This document shows, piece after piece, positions 1 to 14,800 of a stretch of 64,000 nucleotides of DNA. The notes beneath the pieces were generated by a model. The model searched no databases. It was not told where the DNA came from and saw only the letters and a list, made by a program, of their open reading frames with translations. A program made the position numbers and the translations under genes. The stretch lies in assembly GCF_027580225.2 (NCBI RefSeq), contig NC_073356.2, forward strand, positions 13,445,001-13,509,000. Direction: 5' to 3'. Positions within the stretch are counted from its first letter, which is position 1. Each line of letters starts with the position of its first letter. Source of the stretch: Misgurnus anguillicaudatus (taxonomy: Eukaryota; Chordata; Actinopteri; Cypriniformes; Cobitidae).

Positions 1-730
1 CTTCTTGGTAAAGTGACAGTGGCAATTAAATATTTAACTTCAGCTTTCCTATAGATAACATTCCCACATCTTCCACAAAAAATAAAATTAAATAAGACCT
101 CAAAATCACCTAAAACGGTTAACAATGCACTGAGAGATAATTCAGTACCCTTCAAAGCAAATCGATGGCTGAACATAAATGCAAAATAAAAGCTTCACTT
201 CCACCGAGACTGGTAATGTATTATGGAACGTCGGCTCCGGATTAGGAGTGTTGGGTTAGAAAAGCCGTAAATCTACATGTGAATGACAAATCAGTAGTCC
301 TCTCTACTCAAAGTGCTGTTCCTCGCCATAAATACCTTTTCATTGGCATGGAAACCATGAAGACCTTAAAAACATTAAATTCACTGCAAAAAGTACATAC
401 TGAAAATAGATATGCTTTTTAAAACCACAACATAAAATTCATTTAAATTAGGAAAATACCTAAACAATATAATTCCTCATTCACAAGTCAGATTTGTGCA
501 GGTTATGAATTGTCTGAACTCGCTGCATGCTATGAAGTAGAAGACAAGCAAAAACAATAAAAAAAACAACTTTACGAAAGCAAAAACGAATTATCAGATC
601 AACTGATACAAACATTCACATCATAAACAAACATGGTTTTAAAACAAAAAACATTTGTCTGGAGTGACCCAACCATCGCTGTGAGACTTAAAGAAGTCGC
701 CACTGTGTCAAAGTCCAGTGGAAGACTAGT
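1..730 (-). other. Probable mylip 3' UTR, running off the window
   Basis: This sequence lies directly downstream of the mylip stop and is AT-rich with no competing gene. No AATAAA is seen on the minus strand (as TTTATT on plus), so the polyadenylation site probably lies beyond the left edge. MicroRNA sites were not assessed. Confidence 0.5.
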
Positions 731-913
731 TTAGTTTTGGTAGCTCTTCTCACTGGTGGAGTAGTCATCGGTAGTGCAGGTATGGGGCGCCATTCCTCTG
801 TGGATGGGTTCGGGGCTGTTGCCACCAGCGATGGTCAAACTGAGCAGACTGGTGCATGTGGGCAGATACACATGCTGGACGTGTTCCACTTCCGAGCGAC
901 ACACCGGACAAGA
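731..913 (-). CDS. mylipa: mylip terminal coding exon 7 (residues 417-476)
   Basis: The acceptor is TCGTTTGCAG. It supplies the last RING pair in [18 protein letters not shown], then a polar tail rich in His, Thr and Ser that ends ...STSEKSYQN with TAA at 731-733. Intron 6 is only 84 bp, so the RING is split across a very short intron. Confidence 0.92.
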   Translation of the reverse strand, partial: SCPVCRSEVEHVQHVYLPTCTSLLSLTIAGGNSPEPIHRGMAPHTCTTDDYSTSEKSYQN

Positions 914-3394
914 CTGCAAACGAATCAAATTCGTGGATTAGACGAAATGTGTTAGGTAAACTTTGTGACCTTTTATTAAACATGCACGTTCTCTTACCTG
1001 CAGCTGCTCTGCGCAGTTCTGGCAGCAGACCATGTGACCGCATGGGCAGAATGCGGCATCGATCTCCTCCTCGCAGCACAGCATGCACAGCAGCGCCTCC
1101 CGCAGTTTCTGTAGTTTCTCCTGCAGGAAACGACTCTGCTGGCAGCCCCCGCAGTCCAGCGCCTCCTCCTGGTCGCGAGAAGGCGAGCGGGACGATGGCG
1201 TGCGCTCCCCCGACCTCGACATCATGTCCACGATACCGGCGTTGTACAGCGCGCGCCTGGCGTAGTCGTACACTTCCTTGGATGTGCGGCGGATGTCGAA
1301 CACGTACTTCTTGCCCATGTTGGCGTTGTCGTTGAGGAAAAGCGAGGCTAGGTGACCCTTGAAATCTCGGCTGTACTGCATCATGACAGCGTTCGTCACG
1401 GTGTCGCATCTGTGGAAAGTAAAACGGCCTTTATTTCCTGGGGGTTAACTTGATGGCATAAGCACACTATAAGCAACAGGGGAACCTCTTATGCCAATTT
1501 TTACAAGATGTAATAGACATATTATAGGCACACCTTGGAGATATGAGAAATTTCGACTTGAAATAGCCCACAGATCATTTGTTATAGCATGTCAAAATGC
1601 CCCTATTTGTTCTGGAGCAAAAAAGCGCTGTTCCGTTGGTGTGCCTTTAAATGCAAATGAGCTACTGGCCTCGCTCCCTTACTAAGAGATAGTGAGCACT
1701 TTAAGTAAAAAAAAAAAAGTATAATCATTGTGAATACAGTCTGAGAAAATAGTATCTTTAGCCGCATTAATGTGTTAACAAACATTTCGAAAAGCATTTG
1801 AATAAAATTAACCAGTCAGTCAGTTGCCGTGGGTGGGGCTTTGTTTTTGTGATGTCACTTTAACAAGAGAATCAAAATTGCTTTGGTTTATTGGGAATTC
1901 ATTGTAGGGTTGTTGTGTTCACACCATCCCAACACAAATTTATGTCCAAACACCTTGTAAAAAAAAGGAATGGGCCACTGGATAGGTGCTGTAAATAGAA
2001 AAACATAGTGCCAGTTTTTCCAAGAACAAAGATCGGGTTCTTAAATGACTTAATTTAAGTTTGCATCTCGGTAATGCAACCAGAGCGCACATACTAATAT
2101 TTATTTAAAAAAAAACAGGTGTGAGGGGAAAAGAGCCAAGCATGCAGACTTTCCTCCAGGAGACATTTATTACCAGACTTATGCAACACTGTCGCACTTA
2201 TAGGTCAGGTAATGGGAACATTTGTCAGTACAGTACACCGACTACATCTTATCTGTTTGCTTTTCCAGTCAGCATCTCTCAGGATGGACTGAGATTGTGC
2301 CTAATGGTCATAAAACCAGGTGCAAAAATAGCAACTGAACAAATAGCACCTTAGATGCATAACTTTCTTAAAATGTTTTAATGGTACATTCACTTGTCGC
2401 ATCTGTAAAAGGCGTGAGTCTCCGTGATGGCCCGGTAAAGGCCGCTGGCCGCTCGATTACTCATCAGCTTGAACAGCAGGACCACGCTGTCGCTGGTATC
2501 CTTGGTAACGGTTAAGTACACACTCTTTCCCGATTGCGTGGCAATTTGTATTATGGGATACGCTATCCTGAAATTAAGGGAAATAGCAAATGTTAGGCAA
2601 CGATTGACTTAAAGGTGCAGTGTGATTTCTGTGCCACCAAATGTAAATCTGCAACAATGGCAGACAAGAGTAATGTGTGAAAAAACCCTGAAATGTTTCA
2701 TTTTTGAGATGCAGTTTGGTACAGTTAGTGGCATTTCTATGCAATTGTGTCGTATATACTTTGGGATTAAGGAAGAGGAAAAACAAGAGAAGATTTAACT
2801 TCTTTTCTTTCCCAACTAATGTGTTTTGCTCTGGCACACTTTTCTAACCTGTTAACCAGTGTGAAGTCCTCTCGACAGACCGCTATGCCCTCTGGCCCCA
2901 CTCCGATAGCCAACCTCTGTCCTTCAGCGTCCCGCGCCCAATGCCACTCCACCCCATAATGCTCCAGTGATGACACCAGCTGCAGGGCCTGGTACTCCAC
3001 TGAGCCCTGACTCAAACCCTCAAGAGCCTTGTGCTTGGATATGATACTGCCGAAACAAAATATCAGAGGGACACAATGAGTCTGAGAGGACAATAACAGG
3101 CAGACAAAGACAGATATCTTGAATTTCACGACCTGTGTGTTGGGCTTATTGTAACTGTAACAGTCTATATAGACTCTAGAAATGGACCACAGAAATTAAA
3201 CATATTGAAAATGCCGATTTTTTATTATAGCTTATAATAATGCTTAAATGCTCTCTTATACTTCTGAATTTAATGCTTGGATACAATAATGACCAATAAC
3301 TAAAAGCTGTTATGGAAGTAAATCAATAACAACTAAATATACACTGCCGGTCGAAAGTTTTGAAATACTCGTTCTTTATTTATATTTTCCACAT

Positions 3395-3472
<78 letters not shown>

Positions 3473-3568
3473 TAATAAATAATAATTATTATAATAAAAA
3501 TAATAATAAATAATAATTATAATAGTAAAAATAATAATAATAATAATAGTAAAAATAATAATAGTAAA

Positions 3569-3613
<45 letters not shown>

Positions 3614-5434
3614 CATCATGTCCAAACTATAGCATAACTCAAATGTAACTGTGTGGAGTATGTTGATGACTAAGCATCCAAAAGACATCAAAACTGATCT
3701 TTTATCAACTGAATTGCAGTCACCCTTTGCCCAGAAATTGCAAAACTGTACTCATTTTATCAAAACGCTTCTTGAAGTTTCACCTTAGAATGAGTTTAAA
3801 ATATGGAAAGTTCACATTTTATATGGGCTCTTATTGGCTGCGTTTCCTTAAATATTCTATCTATTAAAAATAATATTACAAATAATATTAAAAAAAATTC
3901 TAATAACAGAAATGAATCTGTTTGGCACAGCTATATATTTGTCTACCAAAGTGATTTTAAGCATTAACCATACACATTCAGATTAAAAGATTTATAAAAT
4001 TGTTAACATTTCAGTCAAGTGTCTTAAAACTTTTGACCGGTAGTGTACATGTAGAAATATGGTATTAATAAGAAAACTATGTTAATTAATTTAATATAAA
4101 TATCAACTTAAAAAATGTATAAAAATTAGGCATGGGCTGTTATGGGATTTTGGCGGTATGATGACCGTAAGCAAAAATACCATGGTTTCACGGTGTTGTG
4201 GTATTGCCATCACAACACTAAAATGTGTTATTTTGAAATGTCTGCGTATACGAACTACTTTTTAACTTAACAATACATTTTATTTTTAAGCAACATACAA
4301 CAGGTATTCCAGGTAAAAATAAAGCCTTTATAATATTCTTTTAAAAAATATATTTTTGTAATATACATTAAAGAGCTGACAATAGAAATAATCGCGATTA
4401 ATCGCATCCCAAAAAAAAGTTTGTGTTTACATAACATATGTGTGTACTGTGTGTAAATTATGTATATGTAAATACACACACACACACTCATGTATACGTT
4501 TAAGAAATATTTGCATTTAAATACAGTATGTACACATTTATATAAATATTTTATATATAAATATAACCATTTTTTCTTAGGTGGGTGTGTTTTTATATAT
4601 AAATAATAATTATTATACACAGTACACACACATATGTTATGTAAACACAAACTTTTATTTTGGATACGATTAATCACGATCAATCTTTTGACAGCCCTAG
4701 TAAATATCAAATCAACTACATAAAGATTTCATTAATTGTGTGTAAACACAGTTCATACTGTATCACAGAAAATGTTTTGTGGTTTTGAAACCTTGACTCT
4801 TTAAAACCTCAGTAACCTTAAATCCAGCAACCGACCAAGCCTAATGAAAATGATACCTCAAATATATATTACTGATATAGCTGAACGCATATTGGCCACT
4901 ACCTCAAAAGACATAAGCCTTAAGAAAACAAATAAAATGATTGCATTTACATTACAGCATCAGCCAAATGCGTAAAAGTATGCATTTTTATTAGCATGCG
5001 TGTTCCCTAGGTTCAAGCTCATGGCATTTTGCGTTTCTAACGCAATGCATACCACTGAGCTATACAGGAGCACATGATCTAACATAAACAAGCTAAAGAT
5101 CTACAAAAACAGCACTGTAATTAGCCAAACCCTGTTTCGAGTGCTTTGTTTACAGCACACACCCCTGGATTAGAGAGATCATGCAGAGATGATGTCCCAC
5201 AGAGTAACACAAGCAGTATTACATTCATATTGCCTCACCAAAGGATATTATATCGTCCTGCTAGTTAGTTTTCTATTGGGTTACAGCTTTATATTTGAAC
5301 CCAACCTGTGGGTTTTACTTTTATTAGTGAGATGCTTTTATTAGGGAGAGCAAACTGGCTCCTTTGTCAATTAAATTGTTTCACTTTATTAAGTGTCACT
5401 AATAATAATATTGTTTCACTTTATTAAGTGTCAC

Positions 5435-5525
<91 letters not shown>

Positions 5526-5617
5526 CATCATAATCATAATCATAATCATAATCATAATCATAATCGTAATAAATAATAATCATAATAAATAATAAATAAT
5601 AATAATAAATAATAATC

Positions 5618-5684
<67 letters not shown>

Positions 5685-5813
5685 TTAATAATAATAATAA
5701 TAAATCATAATAATAATAAATAATAATAATAATAAATAATAAGCATAATAAATAATAATAATAAATAATAATAATAGATAAAAAAAAAAAAATAAAAATA
5801 TAAATAAATAATA

Positions 5814-5850
<37 letters not shown>

Positions 5851-8800
5851 GGCAGCAATGCAGTCTCTAAATTTGAGCATGCTAGAAAGTTATGGATGTT
5901 ATATTTTGCACCTCCGTAACTGAATTAAATGCCCTAGTTATTTATGCAACTCCTTATTAAATATAGATCTCTGTATCACATATATCCATGTATGCATTAC
6001 AAAAACACAAACTCGGAGAGATAATTGAGACTGATGTACCTGTTGATGGTGGCTTGGTTGGGCTCGATGCCACAAAGTTCGGTGTACCAATACTTGGCCG
6101 TGTTCTGGTTATAGTCGCCAAACTCTGCCTGGGCGAGGAGGGCGCTGAGCTCCTCGGCTTGTTCGGAGCACATCCGCAGATGTCCGCGATGCAGATCCTC
6201 TTTCACGTGCATGAAAAACAGGTGTCTGGAAAGCAATAGGGAGAGGCAGAGAAAGCAAGACAGTTAGTTATGTATGGAAGCAGGTGGAAAGTGAAGGCTC
6301 AACAGGTGGTGCACAAAAAAATAATCTGTAATGCAGACTGAAGCAGGTGAAGGGGAACTTGAATTGCATGCACGCACACAAACCACTTCTTGTGCGTTTA
6401 CATATGCGACAATTAGGTCAACGAAAGGATACCATACACACAAAAACAAGAACAACCCAACAATCAATTGAAAGTAACAAAAGCCAAAGGAAAAGCAGAA
6501 ATGATGGTTTCCTTTTCAATGTCGTCACTTTCACTTCAAATATCACTACAGGAGAATGTCAACACATGTGAATGCTTAATAAGTAGGTTGACATTTGTTC
6601 CAGTCTCGGTTCCATATCTGGTTATAAAACAGCCCTGGCTGTAACACACAATCGAGTCTGCGTGTTACCAAATGATAAGTCTCTAACCTCCCACAACATG
6701 AAACTGGTGCTAACAAACACTGACATAAATCCATATACAAAAGCATCTTTAATAAATAAACAAATGTGGGTCGAACATAAACATGCGTGTCTGCATCACA
6801 ATTGAGTTCTGGGGAGAAAAGCGAAAGTGTACCAGATGTTTTTCAGTACAAACCTGTCTAACCGTTTACACAAACCTGCTCAACGGGGTGAAATATTCCC
6901 TAAACCAACTTTCTTCTTCCTGTACTGTGCAGTAGTTTAGATAGGGTCAGATATATTTATAAACCAGCCTGAGCTAGTTACACTTTAAGCCCTCGAGTGC
7001 CTATAAATCTATGTCCATTAAAACACCAAATGTCAACTACTGCATGTCCCCAAGATAATGTTTTGAGACCAAACAAAACTGATGTTTACCCCCAGGGTGC
7101 TTCTGTTCACCCGGTCAACAGAGGATCATGGGAACACCGAGATATTCCCGCTCCGCGCCTGCACGCAGACGATGACGCTCTGAAAACAAACAGCGGCGTA
7201 TCAGTTGGCGCAGCGCTCCCCCGATAAACATTGACTGTTTTTCTTTCCTTTTAATCCAGAGAAAGAAAGAGATGGAGGTGGATTTATAGGCCAGACAAAT
7301 AAACAAGACCTGCAGTCTGACAAAGGGAGTCTCGCACATCCTGCAATGACATCACGTTCATGTAATGAATTACCTGGGAGGCAAAACAAAAGCAACTGAT
7401 GGGGACGGGGAGGGGAGGAGGGAAGGGTTACTGCCGGTCAAATGCACTTAACCGGGACTGAATGTGCAGCGCCGGTTCAGTCAAGCTTGTTAGACGACTA
7501 ATCTTAGAAACACGCAACTGTGCTGATGTAACCAGTTGCCATCAACAAGCCCCGACACACAATGCACTCTTTCAAAGTGAATTTTTCAGCTGTTGTTAAC
7601 CGAAAGCCATGTTAAGTGATGTTGCCAACGTTAAGGAGGAAACTGTAACCAGATGGCACGGGAAAAGTAATTTTACGATGTGAATCTTATCAAAACGCAA
7701 TTATTTGATGAAAGCAAACATGAAGGTCCACCCCTCAACACAATTTGCTCTCATCCAAGTGACAATTGAGATTGTAAAAATTCACCAAATTTGCTAATAC
7801 CTGCCTTGAAAACACTGCATAAACTAAAAATCACAGTGTCTTGCAGTTTAGTGCTGTGCATTCCCATAGCATCATACGGAATGATACACACTAGGTTAAG
7901 TGGAGGTTACTATAGTTCATTCGCTCAAACGGTTAAACCTGTTCTGTTGTTATTAAAGCATGTCAACCAGTAAACACGGCAGAGATTTTGATTTAATGTA
8001 CTTAAAGGTGCAGTGTGTAAATTTTAGCGGCATCTAGTGGTGAGGTTGCGAATTGCAACCAACGGCTTAGTCCACGGCTCACCCCTTGCCTTTGAAACAC
8101 ACGGCTACGGTAGCCGCCACCGGACAAACATGTCATGGTCGGAGACAACATAGTAAAACAAATTGTCCGTTAAGGGCTTCTGTAGAAACATGGCAGCACA
8201 AGATGGCGACTTTCATGAAAGGGGACCCTCTGTGTATAGAGATAAAAAGTCTCATTCTAAGGTAATAAACACATTAACATACACCCCTGATAATATAGTT
8301 TTGTATATTATTTTGCATTTCTGTCAAAAGATCCTTTTAAAAATTACACACTGCACCTTTAAGTGACCGACTTAAATAAAAGACACAGAGCTTTGAGTTT
8401 GTAGCTTCACAATCCTTGCATGGGAACATTTAAATATTTGACATTTGCACGTACGTGTGCATGTATATTTGTATGTGCTTCTGTGTTACGTAAACATGTA
8501 AATTTTACAACAAGAAAGGTAGGAACGATCTGAAATTTAGAGGAAACATCAAAAAAACCTTATTAGCCTTGCTTACGAATATTAATGAGGTGATATGTGA
8601 ACAAACACAGTATTAATTCTTTTATGAATATTAATATGACATTCTTTGACATTTGTACATGTATACGTGTTTCTGTGTTACGCAAACATGTAAAAATATT
8701 ACAACAAGGATGGTGAAAACAATCTGAAATTTGGAGAGAACATCAAATATATTAAACCTTATTAGCCTTGCTTATGAATATTAATAAGGTGATATGTAAA

Positions 8801-11800
8801 CAAATACAGTATTAATCTTATTACCAATACTAAATTAGTCATATTTATCCTAACAGTTAGTGCCATATTTGCACGTGTGTACATACGGAGCATGTGAAAG
8901 ATATCTACAACTTATTTTGTTGTTTACTAGATGAACTCGTTGGGTTGGGTTGGGTTAAGGTGTGGCATGATTTCTGGCTTCAAAACGTTTAGTACATGCA
9001 CTCAAAGTGAAACTAAGATAATTCATGGCTGGGCTAATAAACAAAATAAATTAACATGTAAATATTCAATCATGTGCTTTAACAACCCGAAAAAACTGAG
9101 AATATAATCTCAGAATAAAACCTTAAACTTTCACACAGAGAAAAAAATACTTTGAAAATATTTAGATGTGATTATGTAACTAGAATAATTCAGTTTGCTG
9201 TACATTCAAATATAAAAAAATACGCTGTTGTGTGTTATCTAAGAGAACTTCTGTTTAGCGTGGTTGAGGTTTGCGCTCCATACGCCGTGCACTTTCTGCC
9301 GAATTTCCTCAGACGTTTGACAGCAAAACGAATCTGATGCCAGGCAGTGGGACAATCATTTTAATGACTCAAAGTTCACAAAGTTTATGGCATCTCTCTC
9401 AAACCCGACTTGGCTTATCATAGTTTCACATCAGAAACAGCTGCTGGTTGGTTTGTCAGACAAAAACAAAGTCGGAAAGTTGAAGCATGCAAACATTAAA
9501 ATCACTTTCATTTAAAACGGTCAAAGATTAATTCAACTTTTAATGTGGGTTCAAGTGCTTTCCCCACCTAACCCTAAATAAGGCCCTGTTTACACCTGGT
9601 ATTAAGATGCGTTTTGGTCGATCTGATCACAGGTGAACGTGAAACTTTGGAGCTTGTCCACTTTCGACCACATTCAGAGGTAGTCGAAAATGCATTTATT
9701 CAGATAACTTTCATAGTGTAGATGCTTATTTGGCTGAATGTGTTCGAGGAGCCACACAATCCGCTTACTCGCCTATTGATCGAATGTGTGATGTACAAAG
9801 CACAATGTTTTCCCATCGATCCTGACTTCTAGCGCAAATCCAGTAGGGCTGTTACAATGATTTAATAATCATCTCATCGCAATTGTTTGACCTTATAGCG
9901 ATGATTTTAGATCACCGCAATGATTGCACATCTCTTTAAAAACACAAGGGGGAGCTGCAGCGACTGTATAAACGAGACAGTATCAGATGGCTGCTATTTA
10001 AGGCCTGTTCTGGTATAGTCAGTTTATTTTGATTGCATTTTTATTTTCAGTTATTTTTCATATTTAAGACAATTTATTGTGTTTATTTCTTATGAAAAAT
10101 GTTATTTTGAAAGATATATTTGTGTGAAATTATTTCATGAACAAACAAAGTGTATGAAAATTAAAGCAATAAACAGACAATTAATCGTCATAATCGCCTA
10201 AGTCCTAAAACAGGCAATTAATCGCCATAAACATCACAATTTATTAATCAATTAACCATCAGCCAAATTTCATTACAGTCCTTAAATCCAGTGTTTGAAA
10301 CAATGATAAAACTAAAGCGGCTGCTCTCATTTTCATTTCATTTTTTAAGTGTGTGAAAGTTGTGCAAGCTTATTTCATCATTATTATGAAATATCTGTAA
10401 AAACCCATAAACATTCAAAATTGGACAACATGTTTACTAACAATACAACTAGCGCTACTCACATAATATTAGTCCATGCACTTTTTAATTTAACAACTCA
10501 TCTATAGGCCATCCACTCGAAGGAATCAGAAAAAAAGCGGTCGAAAACTTTACAAAAGAGATGAATTTAAAACACAACATGTGAACGAACATGTGTTTTT
10601 TTCTTGTCCGATGGACCAAAACGCATGATCTTAATACCAGGTGTAGATGTATTCTTAAACTCTTGGGGCTTTTTGCTCTCACCAAGTCTTACTAATTGTT
10701 TAATCTTAGTTACAGACCAAGTCATTGTGTCGGACCCCCAAACATCTGGAACAAAGGACAAAACGTTCCTCTGAAATGAAACGAGAGGCTTCTGCCTGGA
10801 GACAGCGACAAAGAGGCAAATCCACACAGGAGTTTCATTCTTTTCAAGCGCCCTTTAAACAATGCGGTTTCAGAGTTAGTCAAATAACATTGCTCTGAGG
10901 CGTGTGGCGGGGGTTACTCGCAGTCAACGAACTCTAGTAAACCCTTCCAGCAGCTCTGCGAACCACAGGTAAGCACTGCTTGTTAAACCGGAAAGATGAA
11001 TTAATCATCATTCGCTTGAACTAGATTAAATTCTGGTAAAAACTGAATTGGCAATAGTTTGCAAATAATGATGCGCAAATCAAGATGCCGTGGGTAAAAT
11101 ATCCCCTATACAAAAACATTTGCGCCCAGACGACCCAATTGAATGACATACACGCATTTCAGCGTAGGTTACTACAGTTCATTCGTTTAGGTGGTTAAAC
11201 TTGTTCAGTGTGTCATCCAGTAAACACGGTACAACAGAGCAAAATATATAAATCTGCATCTTTTACAGTCATCTAGCAAGTTAGGAGTTTATACAAAGCC
11301 TTACAAACCTTGCTTGAGAACATTTGAATCTTTGACATATATTTGCATGTACATTTCTATGCACTTCTATGCAAACGTGGAAATATTACAAGCAGGGATG
11401 CAAGAATGAAGTAACATTAAAGGAACCTATAATAAAGTGTCTAATGAATATTATTTGACATTCCCATTAAAATAAATGTATTTACTACGGTAAAATTCTT
11501 ACACACTATAGCATTTTTAATATTTACTTAATATTTGGTAAGGTTCAAAGTAAGTTTTTACTACAATTGATCAATTCACTAGTTTATTTACTTATTCGTT
11601 TATCTATTTATTTATTCATCCATTTATTTATTTTATTATTTATTTAATTATTTATTTATTTATCTATTTATTCATTCAGTATTTATTACTTCATTTATAT
11701 ATTTATTAATTAATTTATTTATTTATTACTTTTAGCGCCATATCAGCATCAAAAACAAACACAGAGTATCACAACATTACACCACTACACACTGTAAAAA

Positions 11801-11803
11801 ATG

Positions 11804-11864
<61 letters not shown>

Positions 11865-14800
11865 TAATAAATAATAATAATAATAATTTTATTTTCTATA
11901 TAAATAAAAAATATGTACATTAATAACATGGTTTCTTACATGTATGTGTGTGCTTATATAAACATAATATTTACACACAACACACACAAATATATTACGA
12001 AAACAAACACTTTTATTATATGCGAAAGCTTTTTAATATATGCGATTAATGTTTTGACAACCCTAAAATTTAAAGTTTATTTTTATAAGTTATTTCAACT
12101 TTAAATCAAAACTTAAACAGATAATTCACACAAAAAATGAACACAAAATATTATATTTTTAAACAAACAATTCCTGTGCCCCATTTACTTCCATAGTATT
12201 GTTTTTTCCTACTGTAGAAATAAATGGGGCTCATGATCGGTTTGGTTACAAACATTAATTAAAATATCTTCCTTCATGTTCATCAAAACAAAGAAATGTA
12301 TACAGGTTTGTAACAACATGAAAGCGAGTAATTTATATTGAACTCTCTCTTTAAAGTAGTAGGTTGAATTGACTTGCAAAACCAAGTTGTTTTAAATTCA
12401 TGCTGCATTATTTTTAATAGTGTAGCTAATAATACAGAATACTATTATCTACACTAACAAAGTGTAGTAATTATTACTATCCTTAACTATACTGCCCAGG
12501 AGTCAATTGACTGAAATGCAGGTGGACACTAGCAATACTTGGATTACTACTGTGTTTGTTCAGATAATGGTGCAACAGTTTGGCAGGGTTTTTTGTTTGG
12601 CCTTAAAACGACTGGTTTTATGTGGTCAGCCGAAAGAGCAGAGACCATAATCTGGCAATGTAATGAGCCAAAATGAAACTCACAGCTCCATGTTTTATTG
12701 CATGTGCCCCAACTGCCAGTTTAGTTGCGATCTTGTAAATACCCTTCTATGGTAAGGTGATCAAAAGCTTACGGTGATGCTAGTGACCTCATTGTTGGGA
12801 TTAGACGTGGGGTGAGAATGGCAAGAGGTCTCCGCAGCTTTCAGATCGTATTCAAGTTGACCCCGAATAACACCCGAGCTCCAGTTTTAGCTGACAACAC
12901 CCAGGGCCCTGACTGTGAAGATAACAAGAGCTGAGATCATGGTGACCTGTTTTGCATAGTTGGAGGCGTAAAGAAAACCAGCGGTTGTTTGTGTTATAGT
13001 TCTTATTCAAACATTGTCGAAACATCCACCGATCGAAGAAGCCGGTGTCAAAGCATACATGCACTTTTTAATCTTCCAAACATTATTTGCGAGTTGCGAG
13101 AGCCCAATCTGTCGAATTTGTGCACGGATTAATGTTTTAAAAAGCCTTCTCTTTAGTTAAAATGTGCTGTGCCTCGGTTAATGGCGCTGGCCTTGGTGGA
13201 TCAACAAGATCATTGAGTGCTGATGAGAATGTTAAACACTTGAGCCCTGAAAACAATAAAGCAGGCATGCTGTTCAAGCCAGACTTGTGTCAAAGACTAA
13301 CCATGAACACGCAACCTTTAAGAGCACAGACCATTTAACTTCCTCATAAAACGACACAAGCGAATTCACTTAAAACCACAAAGTTTACAGCGCACACACA
13401 CCCATTCATTTCGGCCAAAATGAGAAACAACAGGAAGCATTTGGGAGATGAAAACAGGTAGCAATGGTGTAAAGGAAAGATGGCATGAGATCATTTTGAT
13501 CATTTAGACTAATCAAAATCATACACTTATTTTCAATTTCCAACATGGCACCTTAAAATGTATCTTGCATATTCCTACCCATATTCCTAGTGTGCAAAAT
13601 CACATAGCAGGACAGATTCTTTCCCTTCACATTCATCTTGGAATCAGACTGATAGCATGTGGCGCTGCCTAAAAGTGCTACGTTTCAGATAAGACTTGGC
13701 TTGATGTAAGTGTGAACGTGTCTTATTTTGCATGCTATAAATACAGCAGTGCCGATTAAAAAAGTCCCACTCAGAAAACAGCATGGTGGAAGTAGGCATA
13801 TGAATTTCTGTGGTCAAGAACAGGGGGTGGGGTTGATCCTCAAAAGAGCCTGTAATGCATTAAGCAGGATCAGGCCCCAAATGCTGGTGGTATCATAAAC
13901 TGTGCCTCGGTTAAGGATTTTACCCAATCTGTAATTAAAACAGTAACTTTTCAACATTTCTGCTGACTCTGTTTGCCATTCTGGTAAATATTTCTTCTGA
14001 CTGGCAACCATCCACCAGCACTCTGCTGCTCAGAAAAAAAAATGAAGATCTATTTTCGGAAGATGCACTTATTCTAATGAACACAAAGGACTGTCATAAT
14101 GAAAACTAGCGTCTGTAGTTGCTTATTCAGTACACTCTAGGTCTTATATAAGTGTCTCTTTTGCATTTAGAGGTCTGTATGTAGTTTAGAGCAGCTTACA
14201 TAATGTAAGTAGAAAGAGATAGAAAGGATGTGAAGAGTGTGAAAGCGTGAACAGTGTCACAGCCCTGGACATGAGCTGAATGCAACAGGGGTCAGTGCGA
14301 AGCCCGCTCTCATTTTCAATTCGGGGACCTGGAAGGCACACAGGACTTTTTCCCTTTCTGTAAAAGAAAGGAAAGTTCATCCATCCTTCCGGTAACGAAT
14401 AACGTGCATTTACGAAAGCGTGCATTTCCAGCTTATGACGCAGCATCTTGTCTCATCTCATCTCTACTACGTCTCGTACGCTACTCTCTCGTGAAGGTGT
14501 GTTGGTGGTTACCGGAAGCTAGTTATTTTAATGTGTAAAGCTTTAAATATTGATATTCTTCTCACAAAGGTTATTTCTTCTGCCCTCAGAAGACCTTTAT
14601 TAACAAACTGGAGTCTTGTGGATTACTTCTGTAAAGGATAGAGTTTTCAAAATAAGAAAAATCATTTACTACCATTATAAAGCTTGGAAAAGCCAGGACA
14701 TTTTCTAATAAAAACTCAAACTCTGATTGTGTTTGTCTGAAAATTTTTTTTTATAATACACTTCTAGGATGGCTTGAGGATAAATACTTCATTGTGTATC

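Noticed and set aside
856..1335. 159-codon plus-strand frame
   Set aside because: It is antisense to mylip exons 6 and 7, whose minus-strand reading has conserved RING residues and splice sites.
765..1409. 214-codon minus-strand frame overlapping mylip
   Set aside because: It runs through exon 6, intron 6 and exon 7 in a shifted frame and lacks the RING cysteines.
3395..3691. 98-codon Ile/Tyr-rich minus-strand frame
   Set aside because: It is the translation of the AAT array, without any non-repeat coding sequence.
5434..5880. 148-codon Tyr/Ile-rich minus-strand frame
   Set aside because: Same cause: an AAT microsatellite read in a stop-free frame.
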